Source of the DNA: Cryptomeria japonica
Taxonomy: Eukaryota; Streptophyta; Pinopsida; Cupressales; Cupressaceae
Length of the DNA: 62,000 bases
Assembly (NCBI RefSeq): GCF_030272615.1
Contig: NC_081408.1
Span: 402,099,889 to 402,161,888, forward strand
Reading direction: 5' to 3'
Shown: in pieces, positions 1 through 9,346 of the stretch
How positions within the stretch are numbered: position 1 is the first letter of the stretch
Layout of the letters: the number at the start of each line of letters is the position of its first letter
Translations under genes and position numbers: made by a program
Notes under the pieces: model-generated
Told to the model about the DNA's origin: nothing
Databases searched by the model: none
The model's input: the letters and a program-made list of their open reading frames with translations, nothing else

Positions 1-690
1 TTGAAGCTCTTCTAAAGCACTTACCAGTTCACACTCAACATCCACTTTTGCATCTTCTACTTCTTCTACTTCACTATCAAATAGATCTTGATGACTAGAT
101 CTATCTATCTTGTCTCCTTCTTCCTCATTATCACTGCCAAACACATCTTTTCGATGGGATCTACTTGCCTTATCACTTTCAAATGTGTGCACCTCATCTT
201 CAGATCCTTCAGCCATGAGGAGGTGGATTCATTCTTCAATAATGCTATGACTGCTAGTGGATCTGCCTTCATCATCTGCACATGTATTTACTGCATTGTT
301 ATTCTCACTTCCACACACTGATCCAGTGGTGTTGGGTTCATTTCTATACAGCTTCCTTAGTCTATCCCATAGACTATTTGCTGATTTACACTTGTCCACC
401 TATGAGGAGACATGACTGGTGAGCCCATTGAATATGGCCTTCATGGGTTCTTCATTGCACAAACAACTTCTTTCTTCTTCAGATCCAATGGGAGGACTGA
501 CATTCCTAGGGAGACCATTAATAACCGACATCCATACATAAAACCCTAGAGAGGATAGGAAGACTTCCATTCTACAACTCCAAATAGAATAGTTTCAACC
601 ATTAAACACAGGAGAAGGATTGACACTAAACAAACCATTGTTTGCTTAGGCCGAAATCTACCCAAGCTGGAGAAAGCTCATGTAGCTGGG
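1..690 (-). pseudogene. gag N-terminal part, array unit A (partial, frameshifted)
   Basis: This stretch is homologous to the gag starts at 25565-26080 and 31679-32179. It carries the same conserved minus-strand message: a start just inside the primer-binding site, then the DGSNYSIWSCRMEVFL-type segment typical of copia gag N-termini. Unit A has lost one base near 612 compared with unit B (GGAGAAGG against GGAGCAAGG), which breaks the frame shortly after the start, so no long open frame remains. The gene continues beyond position 1. It would have encoded the capsid-like protein that packages the element's RNA. Confidence 0.7.
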
Positions 691-697
691 AACCTAG

Positions 698-709
698 GCT
701 CTGATACCA
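698..709 (-). other. Primer-binding site, unit A
   Basis: The minus strand reads TGGTATCAGAGC, the plant consensus complementary to the 3' end of initiator tRNA-Met. It lies two bases (AT) inside the LTR end at 712. Confidence 0.85.
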
Positions 710-984
710 ATTGTTAGACACAATGCACAACTGAGAGGGGGGTGAATCAATGGTTCTCAACTTTTTCCCTTTAGGTATCCTATGTGAGCATACCGGTTAA
801 TGGATCTAACTCAATGCAGACTTATCGGTTAGTAGGGAGACCAACACCAATGCAATCACACAAGGGACATCACATAACACCAAGATATATATGAGGAAAA
901 CCCAAGATGGGAAAAACCTCAGTGAGCAATGCTGCTGGAGTCTATTGCTCCAATCAAGCCTCACAATGAAAAATTTACAATGTT

Positions 985-1086
985 TAGGGCACCAACCCAA
1001 GGAGCTACAACCTCTAATTTAGGGCACCAACCCAAGGAGCACCAACCCCTGATTTAGGGCACCAACCCAAGGAGCACCAACCCCTA
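985..1086. repeat. Minisatellite inside LTR A
   Basis: Three imperfect copies of a unit of about 37 bp built on GGCACCAACCCAAGGAG. LTR B (about 26403-26510) and LTR C (about 32497-32590) carry the same block with different unit sequences and unit order, so the repeat has changed copy by copy. Confidence 0.75.
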
Positions 1087-1592
1087 ACTTGTTTATGGGC
1101 TACAACCCAAAGGAGATACAACCTCTACACTGAGCTACAACTCAGTGATCACAAAGAAAACATCAGTTGCAAAAGTAGTTATCCCTTTACAAGTGAATCT
1201 TGCAACCATTTCTTATACCTTACTCTGCCGGTGAGATAGTTTCTCTGCTACACCAACTTAGACATCTGCTTCTCTCACCTGTTGCTCTACTCCTGGAAAA
1301 CCCTAACAATACACCTCTCCTCTTCTTCTTCTCTTTTGGATCTCCTCCTCAGAGCGCTGCACTTTACCGGTGCTATACTCTACCGGTCCACTATCTGCCT
1401 TCTCTGCATCTCTCTTCACTTTTGCTCTGCCGGTATAACCACTACTGATTTTTCTCTTCACTCTCCCTCTTCTCTCAGATACTCATTGAGCACTTGGTTG
1501 ATTTTCTCTCACATGTAGAAGTAACAATCAATCACTTCGTAGTATCACTTTCCTCTTCTCTTCAACAACAAGTTAACTATGTCTTTGGCCTG

Positions 1593-1603
1593 TATATTTA
1601 TAG
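1593..1603 (-). promoter_or_regulatory. TATA box of LTR A
   Basis: The minus strand reads CTATAAATATA. The site is conserved in LTR B (26999-27007) and LTR C (33094-33103) at the equivalent place, consistent with the U3/R boundary of this LTR family. Confidence 0.55.
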
Positions 1604-2052
1604 ACTGGTTTTCCTGCCAAAAGCCAATTCGAAATCTAGGTGGTTAGGGTTTCCTCATCACCCTTGAGGCAAACCAAATCCAATCAAATCTTCCCCGATT
1701 TGATCTCCTAGACAACCAACTGTACAACTCCAGCAATAACTCACCTTCCAATACACGTTTTCCAAATGTAGCAAACACTGTCATGTATCTTGACGTGTCT
1801 CTGTCAAAACGCCATTAATGTTTCTGCTATTTCCTCCTTGAGGTCTTCTCACAGTCTGATCTTATTTTTTCAATACAGGTGCCAACAACTCCCTAATTCT
1901 TCTTCATCGTTCATTCTTCCTTGAGCCACACTTCTATGATCTGATCCATAAATCATGGGATCCATATTCAATGCACACCTATAGAAATACCTATCTCTGC
2001 GACCTGGCCACCTTGACTCCAAGTGGCATCCATGTCGACCAACTGCCAAAAA

Positions 2053-2057
2053 GGCAC
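2053..2057. repeat. Target-site duplication of the copia-like insertion, left copy
   Basis: GGCAC here and again at 21470-21474. The undisturbed site is visible in LTR C near 33575 (AAAAAGGCACTTCATG) and in LTR B, which proves the insertion point. Confidence 0.9.
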
Positions 2058-2843
2058 TATTGGCAAATGCACACTCCAATGAGAAATTGTAGGTGATTGA
2101 AGGTTTTGTCATTGATGGCAACCTTGCAATCATATGATACTGACAAGACAAATATACCAGCACCAGCAATGACAAACTCTACACCAGCACACAGAACACC
2201 AACAGTTAAAGGATGGATACCGACACTCTAGCCGACATGAATTTTGTTGATAATATATTTTGTAATTAATTGTAAAATCATTGTAAGCTGACATGGCGAG
2301 TTGTAATATGACTTATATATGTATGAGATCATTGTAGAACATTAAGTAAGAAGGTGATAGGTGAAATTATGCAGACCTAATATGCAAATTATAGGTTAAT
2401 GGTTTATGTATGAAGCGGAGCTAAAACCGGCACTGGATCTGGCATAGCAGATGCTAATTTGAAGCAGTACAAGACATTGGATTTGTATAATCCATTTTTG
2501 TAAGTCAGTGTGACTTGCTTTGTAATTGAGCAGTGAGCTCTAGTCACTTGGCCTTCCTGCATGTGCAGGCCCCTCTTGTAAAATAGTAATATTCCCTTAT
2601 TGGCCAGTAAATGATATTGTGGGTCATAAATCCCACTGAGGTTTTTCCCACACTGGGTTCCTCATTAAACTACTGTGTTATGTTGTGCTTTTCATGTGGT
2701 TGTTGTTATTCTTGTTTACTACATTATTTTTGGTTTACCAGTACACAGTATTGATATGCTTTACATGTTTTAAATCAAGTAAATTCACAAACCGGTTAGA
2801 TACTGATTCACCCACCCTCTCAGTATCTTTGGAAATCCTAACA
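2058..2843 (+). repeat. 5' LTR of the copia-like element
   Basis: 786 bp, matching 7970-8499 plus 21206-21469. It ends CCTAACA and is followed after AT by the primer-binding site. Relative to the 3' copy it has lost most CpG sites in its first 130 bases: CCGGC-type sites in the 3' LTR read CCAGC-type here. A TATA-like TTATATATG lies at 2313-2321. Confidence 0.88.
2313..2321 (+). promoter_or_regulatory. Possible TATA box in the 5' LTR
   Basis: TTATATATG about 255 bases into the LTR, also present in the 3' LTR near 8227 with CATATATG. The placement is plausible for a U3 promoter; no start site can be read from sequence. Confidence 0.35.
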
Positions 2844-2845
2844 AT

Positions 2846-2857
2846 TGGTATCAAAGC
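2846..2857 (+). other. Primer-binding site of the copia-like element
   Basis: TGGTATCAAAGC, one mismatch from the initiator tRNA-Met consensus, two bases after the LTR end. Confidence 0.85.
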
Positions 2858-2914
2858 CTGGTCCTCTATTTTCAGAAGCCTAACGACTTGAGGAAGATCT
2901 TGTCACCAGTAGAG

Positions 2915-4027
2915 ATGGAAAACTTGAGAGAACAATTGAAAACAACTCTTTCAGACTATGATGCAGAAAAGGTGAAGAATATCAAACTTGAAGATGATCT
3001 AAAGGCTGCTCAGGATATCATTCAAGCACTTCAAGAAAATCTTACCATTGCAAGAAATAAGAGAAGAGAACTTTGTGAGAAGATGCAGAATGAGAATGAT
3101 GAAAAGGAAACTCTTAATGATCTGGTAAACAAGCTAAGACAAGAGATCAGTACAACACAGAATGAGATGCAGGATATGACTATGAGATTTTGTAAAGAAA
3201 TTGAAGATAGGAAGAAGAATGAAGAAGACTTGGCCAGAAGACTAAATGACATTGGAAATGAAAACACAAGACTTAGTCATGAAAATGATATGTTGAAGAT
3301 AGATCTAATGCACACACAAAATGATAGAACTGAACTCATAAGATAGAAAGGAATCTTGGAAAGTGAACTAACTACTGCAAATCATCACAAAGAAAAATTC
3401 AAGAAAAGTTCAGAAGAACTTGGTGACATGCTGAAGAATCAGAAACCTAATGGTGATACAAATGGCCTTGGCTTTGAAGTTGGTGAAAGCTCCGGTACTG
3501 CAAACAATCATGATCATAGCAAACCGGTAAGACAACCTATTGCTTACAAGTTTAATGGCAAATGCTTTAACTGTAACTAGTATGGTCATAGAGAAAATCA
3601 GTGTAGATCTAGAAATTATAAGAACACTAATACACCCATCGATCAGTGTTCTAAATGCAACAAAGTTGGTCATAATTTAGAAAATTGCAGAATGAATGTG
3701 AGATGTTATGTTTGTGGAAGATTTGGGCACTTATCTAATCAATGTAGAACACATACCAGCATAGGATATGGGAAAGCTATTCAAAAGAACAATGTGACTT
3801 GTTATGCCTGTAACAAGATCAAACATATTGCTAAATTTTGCAGAAGTAAGGCATCACCGACAAATAACAAAGGTCCTAGTTTGAAAGGTAAAGAAAAAGT
3901 TGAAGAGGTAAAGCAAGAATTTTCAAAACAATGGATCAAAAAGTCAGATCAGAATGTTGATATGATTACACCTCCACCGGTAAAACAGAGTAACACTCCA
4001 CCGGCAGGAGACTCCTCATCTAACTGA
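2915..4027 (+). pseudogene. gag: coiled coil plus four zinc knuckles
   Basis: One reading frame interrupted by two TAG codons (3344-3346 and 3578-3580) and no frameshift. I take the ATG at 2915 as the start; it is the first in frame after the primer-binding site. The first 140 or so residues are strongly charged and heptad-like (long coiled coil). Then come four CCHC knuckles at 3563-3604, 3647-3688, 3704-3745 and 3800-3841. The first has TAG after CFNCN, where glutamine (CAG) is likely original. The fourth has lysine in place of the usual glycine before the histidine (CYACNKIKHIAKFC). I see no recognisable copia capsid segment before the coiled coil, which is odd for a gag. The tail is Lys/Glu-rich and ends with PPP-type repeats. 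The protein would bind and package element RNA. Confidence 0.72.
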
Positions 4028-4421
4028 AGAAAATTCTTTTGGGGGTTTAGCAACAAAATGAAAAACATGCTATTATTCCCTCGGTTGATGGTGAGAAGTT
4101 GAAATTACTTCTATACCGGTAGATGACTTAAGTTGTGACTTAACTGGCAAGCATTAAATGTGTTAGTTGGCAAAAATAACATTATAAAGCAAGTGTTTTG
4201 GCTCTTTTTTCATTCATCGAGCATTCAAATCTTCGAGAGTGCGAAAATTCCTGAGCGAAGGTACTCCAAGCAAAGAAGTGAAGCAATTCATCAAAGCATT
4301 CTTCCTTAAGGTAGATTGAGGTATTTATAGCTAAGACATCTTCATCCACTCCTAAATTTATTAAAAACCCTACTGTTGTTGAAGTTGTTAAGTGACCTAG
4401 ACCCATTTTCAGCTAGTTTCC
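4028..4421 (+). other. Degenerate spacer between gag and the accessory frame
   Basis: No open frame. Short coding-looking patches exist: the stretch 4335-4394 translates to a sensible segment ending PTVVEVVK, then is lost by a stop. An acceptor-like TTTTCAG lies at about 4405-4411, just before the point where the downstream frame becomes coding-like. It is either the decayed N-terminus of the next protein or an intron; I cannot decide. Confidence 0.4.
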
Positions 4422-4499
4422 AAAATTGCTAAGAAAGATGACAACATAGGTGCATTCTCCGAAATCCCTAAAGGAGTAGTATATGCTGAAGACCCTAGA

Positions 4500-6260
4500 A
4501 TGTATATACATTTTCATATTGATGAACTAGGTGATGATGAAATTAAAAATATGTATGAGACTGTAATCTGTGATGAATCCGGAAATGTCAAACCTGAACA
4601 CAAGATAGTAGAAACCCTAGGTTTCATTGAAATACTCAGTATCCCAGATTTCTCCAAGGATATCATAAGGATTGTGTTAAGTAGAGTACATGGTGAATTT
4701 TTCTGGTTAGAATCTATTCACAAGATCACAAAAGAAATGGTAAGGGCAGTAATAGGGTTACCCTCCACCGGCAACAGACCTGACAAAACTAAGAAGGTCT
4801 CAAATGACTTAGTGACAAACCTAACCGATGCAAAATTTGATAAAAGATCACTAAGGGTAAACGATGTAAAGGATACAAATATCAGATTTATCAGTATGAT
4901 CTTAGGTTACAAGGCTACGCATGCAAATAGGTTAAACTCAGTTTCTAGCCTATGTATTAAGAGTGCTTATGATATGGTAAATGATAATGCAAGGACAGAC
5001 ATATGTGAATGGCTTAAAGATGAGCTAATAGACAATCTAGGAAAGATCAAAAGGGAAAAGAAAGGAACATTCAGATTTGGAAACCTACTTGTTTGTCCAA
5101 TGCTATACATAACCAAACAAGTACCTAGTATTGGTACTAAAGATTTTGGATTTGATATACCAGTAGGAAAACAACTATCAAAATTGCTGAACAATATGGG
5201 AGATAACAGGGAGAAAACCATAAATGAGCACTTTCAAGCACTAAAGGCTCGAATGAAAACAAGAGTAAGGCCATCACAAGCTATTGTGGATAAGTACCAA
5301 AAGGAAATCTGTTTTGTGATAAAGAAAGATGAAATTTGGATGGAGGCAGTTATTCCTAGAACCATCTGGGTTACTGAAATGGGGTATGAGACTGATGACA
5401 ACATAATAGAAACTTATGCAAAAGTCCTCTTGGAAGCTCCTAAGGAACCGGAAGAAAAAGTATTTGGTAGTGCTGAAACTATAGAAAGCCAAATTCAATC
5501 AAGGAAAAGAGTTAAGAAGTTTGAGGCAACTGTTAGAAAAGGAACCCGACAGGAAAAAGCTATTAAAGAAGATGTGCTAAAACAAACTGGTATAACTGAA
5601 AGTGAGTTGGAAGCACTTCAACCTAAAACTCACCTTTTACCGGTTGGAAATTCTTTAGAAAGTGACATACCTGCTGTATTTAGGAGAGTTGAAAGGAAAA
5701 GAAAACCTTCACCGACACCTTCTCCTACACCAAAGAGGACAAGACAGAAGCAACAGGCAATGAGGCCCCCAAGAAAGAAGTTAACTCCAAAGAAAAAGAA
5801 GATGACTCCTAAGAAGAAGACACAACAAACTATTGCTCCCATTGATAAACTTCTCAGTGAAATTACAGAGGATGGAAAGTTGAAGAACATCAACAAATTA
5901 TATGACACACTATCCGCTGATGACAAAGAAAAAGTAGAGAACAGTGTAATCTTACACTTAGATATTTTCAAGAAAATTTTGATGCAAGTTGTTGATGAAA
6001 TACCAGTAGATCTATATAATAGACTAGAAGCTAGAAGAGTAGCTATTGCTGAGCTAGATAAGAAAATAAAGACTGAAAAACTACTTGCAGTGCACCCTGT
6101 TAACTCACCTGATGAGATAGATCAATTAATCTCTGAGGCTAACCGGTCAGTATTCTCAACTGCTCACCGACATGTAGCACTGATGGCAGGAAGAGTGAAT
6201 CAGGTAACAGAGGAAACATCAGATACATGGGACATATTCCTGGTAGAAAAAGAGAAATAG
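4500..6260 (+). CDS. Accessory protein of unknown function, N-terminal part (586 codons)
   Basis: I do not recognise this protein. Coding sense probably begins upstream, because the same frame reads plausibly from about 4422 without an ATG; 4500 is the first ATG. Residues 1 to about 330 look like a folded domain. It includes a segment of the form VHGEFFW...ITKEMVRAVIGLP (about residues 66-90) that recalls the ITPE..I..LLGLP-type lead-in of plant transposon-associated and PMD-like domains; this is resemblance only. Residues about 400-450 are very basic and proline-rich (repeats of TPKKKK), like a nuclear-localisation or nucleic-acid-binding tract. The remainder is helical. The frame ends in a TAG, after which coding-like sequence continues in the same frame to 7439, so the TAG is probably a nonsense mutation in one larger protein. 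It occupies the place where pol would lie. Confidence 0.6.
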   Translation: MYIHFHIDELGDDEIKNMYETVICDESGNVKPEHKIVETLGFIEILSIPDFSKDIIRIVLSRVHGEFFWLESIHKITKEMVRAVIGLPSTGNRPDKTKKVSNDLVTNLTDAKFDKRSLRVNDVKDTNIRFISMILGYKATHANRLNSVSSLCIKSAYDMVNDNARTDICEWLKDELIDNLGKIKREKKGTFRFGNLLVCPMLYITKQVPSIGTKDFGFDIPVGKQLSKLLNNMGDNREKTINEHFQALKARMKTRVRPSQAIVDKYQKEICFVIKKDEIWMEAVIPRTIWVTEMGYETDDNIIETYAKVLLEAPKEPEEKVFGSAETIESQIQSRKRVKKFEATVRKGTRQEKAIKEDVLKQTGITESELEALQPKTHLLPVGNSLESDIPAVFRRVERKRKPSPTPSPTPKRTRQKQQAMRPPRKKLTPKKKKMTPKKKTQQTIAPIDKLLSEITEDGKLKNINKLYDTLSADDKEKVENSVILHLDIFKKILMQVVDEIPVDLYNRLEARRVAIAELDKKIKTEKLLAVHPVNSPDEIDQLISEANRSVFSTAHRHVALMAGRVNQVTEETSDTWDIFLVEKEK

Positions 6261-6428
6261 GAAGAGTATAAAAAACCTAAAACTTTCAAGGTATATCAAA
6301 AGGACAGGGACAAAGGAAAAGGTAAGGTAGGTGGACCTCCTAGTATAAAGATAACAAACAACTTACCCCCACCACCTCTAGATACTCCACCGGTAGACAC
6401 TACTGGCAATCAATCGACAACTGAGAGT

Positions 6429-7439
6429 ATGGACACACCACATGAGGATACAAATCCTGATTCTGAGGTGTTATATACAATGAACATTGACACTCAGGAA
6501 GTCAATATTGTGGTGGATAAGGAATCTACTGAGAAACCAGATGTGGCAACAGAGCCACCGGTAGGAAATATTGCAGTAGAAAACATTGAAATTGGAGAAC
6601 TAAAACAAATTGAAGGATCAAGTGAACCCCCAGACACTGGAAAGGCAAACACCATAGATATGCATACTGATGCATCCATTGAGCCACTGACAACTACTGA
6701 AACTGAAAAACCAACTGAGTCACTGACAACAGGTAGCACAAAAGAAAAATTGGCAGTGGACAACAGAGAGAAACATGTAGAGCAACAGACTCCTTCACAA
6801 GTACACACAGAGACAATGCCACCGGCCCAAAATGAAAAGCCTAAAATTTTATTTGTAGAAATGCAAACTCAAATAGATCCTCCAGAAAAAGAGGAAAGCA
6901 AATCTATAACTACAACCGGCGGATTACAGATTGTAAAAACTGTTGGACAAACATCTAGTACAACCATGACAGAATTTAGACCTACTAATGTAGCTGAGGT
7001 CTTATTAGATTCAATAAAGAAAATAATAGAGTGCAATGCACAAGCCTATAAGGCTATAGATGACAATTTACCAATTTTGAAGATGATAGCACCAAAGTGC
7101 AGTGTTGAGAATAAAGATTCTTTGAGCCAATTAGACACATTGTCTAAGTATATAACCAACAACCTAATAACACTGGACAAAATAAATGAGGATACATTTA
7201 AGGAAAGAATGATAAAAGAGAAAGAAAAATTCTTTATGGAAATTGTCAATAAGAACGAAGAGGAAATGGATACTCTTTTACCGAAACTCAGTGAAATCAT
7301 TCTTGACTTCAAGAAATTGTATAGGGACACTTGCAAAATGGATGTATTAACAGAGGATCTTGACAAAGAAATTAGAAAAGCACAGGATAAGATTAATAAT
7401 ATTGCTGATAATCTGATTGGAACATCAGACTCATTTTAG
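6429..7439 (+). CDS. Accessory protein of unknown function, C-terminal part
   Basis: Same frame as 4500-6260, separated only by one TAG at 6258-6260; the intervening codons (6261-6428) are also sensible (Lys-rich, then PPPP). The first 190 residues are acidic and Thr/Glu/Pro-rich, low in complexity and probably disordered. Residues about 195-336 are predicted mainly helical with heptad-like spacing. The frame ends in a TAG at 7437-7439, again followed by in-frame coiled-coil sequence. I cannot name a family. If the stops are mutations, the ancestral protein was about 1,000-1,100 residues. Confidence 0.55.
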   Translation: MDTPHEDTNPDSEVLYTMNIDTQEVNIVVDKESTEKPDVATEPPVGNIAVENIEIGELKQIEGSSEPPDTGKANTIDMHTDASIEPLTTTETEKPTESLTTGSTKEKLAVDNREKHVEQQTPSQVHTETMPPAQNEKPKILFVEMQTQIDPPEKEESKSITTTGGLQIVKTVGQTSSTTMTEFRPTNVAEVLLDSIKKIIECNAQAYKAIDDNLPILKMIAPKCSVENKDSLSQLDTLSKYITNNLITLDKINEDTFKERMIKEKEKFFMEIVNKNEEEMDTLLPKLSEIILDFKKLYRDTCKMDVLTEDLDKEIRKAQDKINNIADNLIGTSDSF

Positions 7440-7441
7440 GA

Positions 7442-7726
7442 ATTAGAGAAGAAAATTGCAGAGCAGGAAGAGAAAATCAAGAAACTGGAAAATGAAAAAC
7501 AAAGAATAAAGGTCAAAGCAAAGGACTTAAAATGCAGACTTGGTCAAGACTAGAGTATCTTATTTCTTTAAGAAAAGAAATATTTGAGGCTCTGGTTCCC
7601 AGACTAAAGAAACCAGAAGAGAAAATGCACATACTCACTGGTACAATGCAGAGGACTCAAGAAGCCATAACAGACTGCAAAACATTCAGCAATGGAATAA
7701 ATCTAGTTTTGACAGACATTTTTTAG
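7442..7726 (+). pseudogene. Coiled-coil tail of the accessory protein (broken)
   Basis: After the TAG at 7439 the same frame gives a Glu/Lys heptad stretch (ELEKKIAEQEEKIKKLE) up to about 7552. Helical sequence then continues in another frame (7532-7726), so one frameshift lies near 7530-7550. Non-coding sequence follows. Confidence 0.5.
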
Positions 7727-7800
7727 ATTGTAACCCACTAGTTACAAGAATTCAGGCAGGACTCCACTGACAGCGAATGACAACCTTTGTCATTGATGTC

Positions 7801-7816
7801 AAAGGGGGAGTAGAGG
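7801..7816 (+). other. Upstream polypurine tract
   Basis: AAAGGGGGAGTAGAGG follows TTGATGTC, a near copy of the true tract 150 bases downstream. Doubled tracts of this type occur in several plant copia lineages; a second priming site is possible. Confidence 0.45.
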
Positions 7817-7956
7817 AATGAGAAAAATGGTTCATCTGCTCAGGGGGAGCACACAATCTTGAGCATACAGTTTTGGTAAGACATTTTTGGCAGACTATTT
7901 TTGGATATCATTTTTGAACACTTTTTGATTTTTCTCATGAGTGTTGCCATCAATGC

Positions 7957-7969
7957 CAAAGGAGGAGAT
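7957..7969 (+). other. Polypurine tract of the copia-like element
   Basis: CCAAAGGAGGAGA/T directly before the 3' LTR (TGTTGGCAAATG). It primes plus-strand DNA synthesis. Confidence 0.8.
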
Positions 7970-8499
7970 TGTTGGCAAATGCACACTCTAATGAGAAATT
8001 GTAGGTGATTGAAGGTTTTGTCATTGATGGCAACCTTGCAATCATATGATACCGGTAAGACAAATATACCGGCACCGGCAACGATAAACTCTACACCGAC
8101 ACACAAAACACCGGTAGTGAAAGGATGGATACCGACACTTTGGCCGACATGAATTTTGTTGATAATATATTTTGTAATTAATTGTAAAATCATTGTAAGC
8201 CAACATGGCGAGTTGTAATATGACTCATATATGTATGAGATCATTGTAGAACATTAAGTAAGAAGGTGATAGGTGAAATTATGCAGACCTAATATGCAAA
8301 TTATAGGTTAAGGGTTTATGTATGAAGCAGAGATAAAACCGGTATTGGATCTGGCATAGTAGATGCTAATTTAAAGTAGTACAAGACATTGGATTTGTAT
8401 AATCCATTTTTGTAAGTCAATGTGACTTCCTTTGTAATTGAGCAGCGAGCTCTAGGCACTTGGCCTTCCTGCATGTGCAGGCCCCTCTTGTAAAACAGT
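7970..8499 (+). repeat. 3' LTR of the copia-like element, first part
   Basis: Starts with the intact TGTTGGCAAATG end. The homology to 2058-2597 stops at 8499, where the gypsy element begins. Bases 8495-8499 (ACAGT) pair with ATAGT at 21201-21205 as a 5 bp target duplication carrying one later substitution. Confidence 0.88.
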
Positions 8500-8524
8500 T
8501 GTAGACACCTAAAATTGTCATGTC

Positions 8525-8758
8525 TAATTAAATAAATATTTTATTTATTTAATTACTTTAGCCTAATTCTTCTATTAATTAAATAAATCTTTATTTATTT
8601 AATTAATTCATTTATCCTCTTCTAGCCTTATTTCTCATTTAAATAAATACTTTTATTTATTTAAATTATCCTTTTCCTAAATTAAATAAATATCTTATTT
8701 ATTTAATTGATCCCACTTCCTCTATTAATTAAATAAATCTTTATTTATTTAATTAATT
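8525..8758. repeat. Five AT-rich palindromes in U3
   Basis: Inverted repeats at 8525-8555, 8574-8608, 8638-8666, 8680-8708 and 8724-8758, each built from ATTAAATAAAT...ATTTATTTAAT around a spacer of only a few bases. All five are preserved in the 3' LTR at 20400-20633. Confidence 0.85.
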
Positions 8759-8917
8759 CATTAGCCTTTTCTACCTATGACACATGTCATTCATCTCTTA
8801 ATTCCTACATTACTTACCCCTCTCATTATTTTATTATTTTCTTTACCTACCCTCTAATCATAGCCGACCTCCTTTTACACCTCTCAATGTTATCCCTTCA
8901 TTTCTTATAGTATCTTC

Positions 8918-8926
8918 TATATAAGG
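8918..8926 (+). promoter_or_regulatory. TATA box of the gypsy LTR
   Basis: TATATAAGG, identical in the 3' LTR at 20793-20801. This is a classical plant TATA element; transcription would start about 30 bases downstream. Confidence 0.65.
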
Positions 8927-9328
8927 AGATGCTTCCTTCATTATCAACCCTAATCAATCTATGCATCCTGACTACCTCACTATGCATTCAACCCCTCTTG
9001 ACTACTTGATCAATTGACTACACTACGCTTTTGAACTTGCATATGCAATCAATCCTACTTGCAACCACATTTCGTTCTTTGTTGAGCTCTTGTGCACATA
9101 AAATCTGAGAGAAAATATATCAAACAAGATCAATGGAGATAGGAAGAATGGAGATCCAAACCCTATTGGACATGTGATGGTATAATCTCTGTGATTTCAT
9201 TTGATTTGCATTGTCTTAGGTAATCTTCATATGTTATGGTGGATCTTTGTTGTTGCTAGGCTAGGGTTTTGTGGTTGAATTCATTTAGTCTTTCAGCATT
9301 GTTGTATCCATTTTCACCATATACATTT

Positions 9329-9346
9329 TGGCACGCCCGGTGGGAC
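9329..9346 (+). other. Primer-binding site of the gypsy element
   Basis: TGGCACGCCCGGTGGGAC begins three bases after the LTR. The TGGC...CCCGGTGGGA pattern is the kind seen at this place in plant gypsy elements. I do not assign the tRNA. Confidence 0.6.

Larger units (their letters stand above)
712..2057 (-). repeat. LTR A, first part (split by insertion)
   Basis: Minus-strand LTR whose inner end is at 712 (TGTTAGACAC on the plus strand) and whose remainder resumes at 21475. Together the two pieces give about 2,378 bp, matching LTR C (2,380 bp) and LTR B (2,470 bp, which has a 110 bp duplication). The sequence is alignable to 26127-27460 and 32226-33570 throughout. The break at 2057/2058 coincides with a 5 bp target duplication, GGCAC. 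Confidence 0.85.
8500..9325 (+). repeat. 5' LTR of the gypsy element
   Basis: TGTAGACACC to ATATACA. It holds five AT-rich palindromes in its first 260 bases and a TATA box (TATATAAGG) at 8918-8926, followed by a pyrimidine-rich leader. Confidence 0.92.

Noticed and set aside
88-321. Plus-strand frame of 77 codons, repeated at 25502 and 31604
   Set aside because: It is the antisense shadow of the copia gag N-terminus; conservation follows from the gag on the other strand.
1200-1518. Overlapping plus-strand frames of about 80 codons
   Set aside because: C/T-rich LTR sequence giving Leu/Ser-rich translation; not conserved as a frame in LTRs B and C.
5630-5971. Minus-strand frame of 113 codons with hydrophobic FFFLGVIFFFFGV
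   Set aside because: Reverse complement of the basic Lys-rich tract of the unknown protein; lysine codons read backwards give Phe/Leu.
8525-8758. Could the repeated palindromes be a CRISPR array or a satellite?
   Set aside because: Spacers between repeats are short, shared between both LTRs and the setting is a plant LTR; this is a U3 feature.
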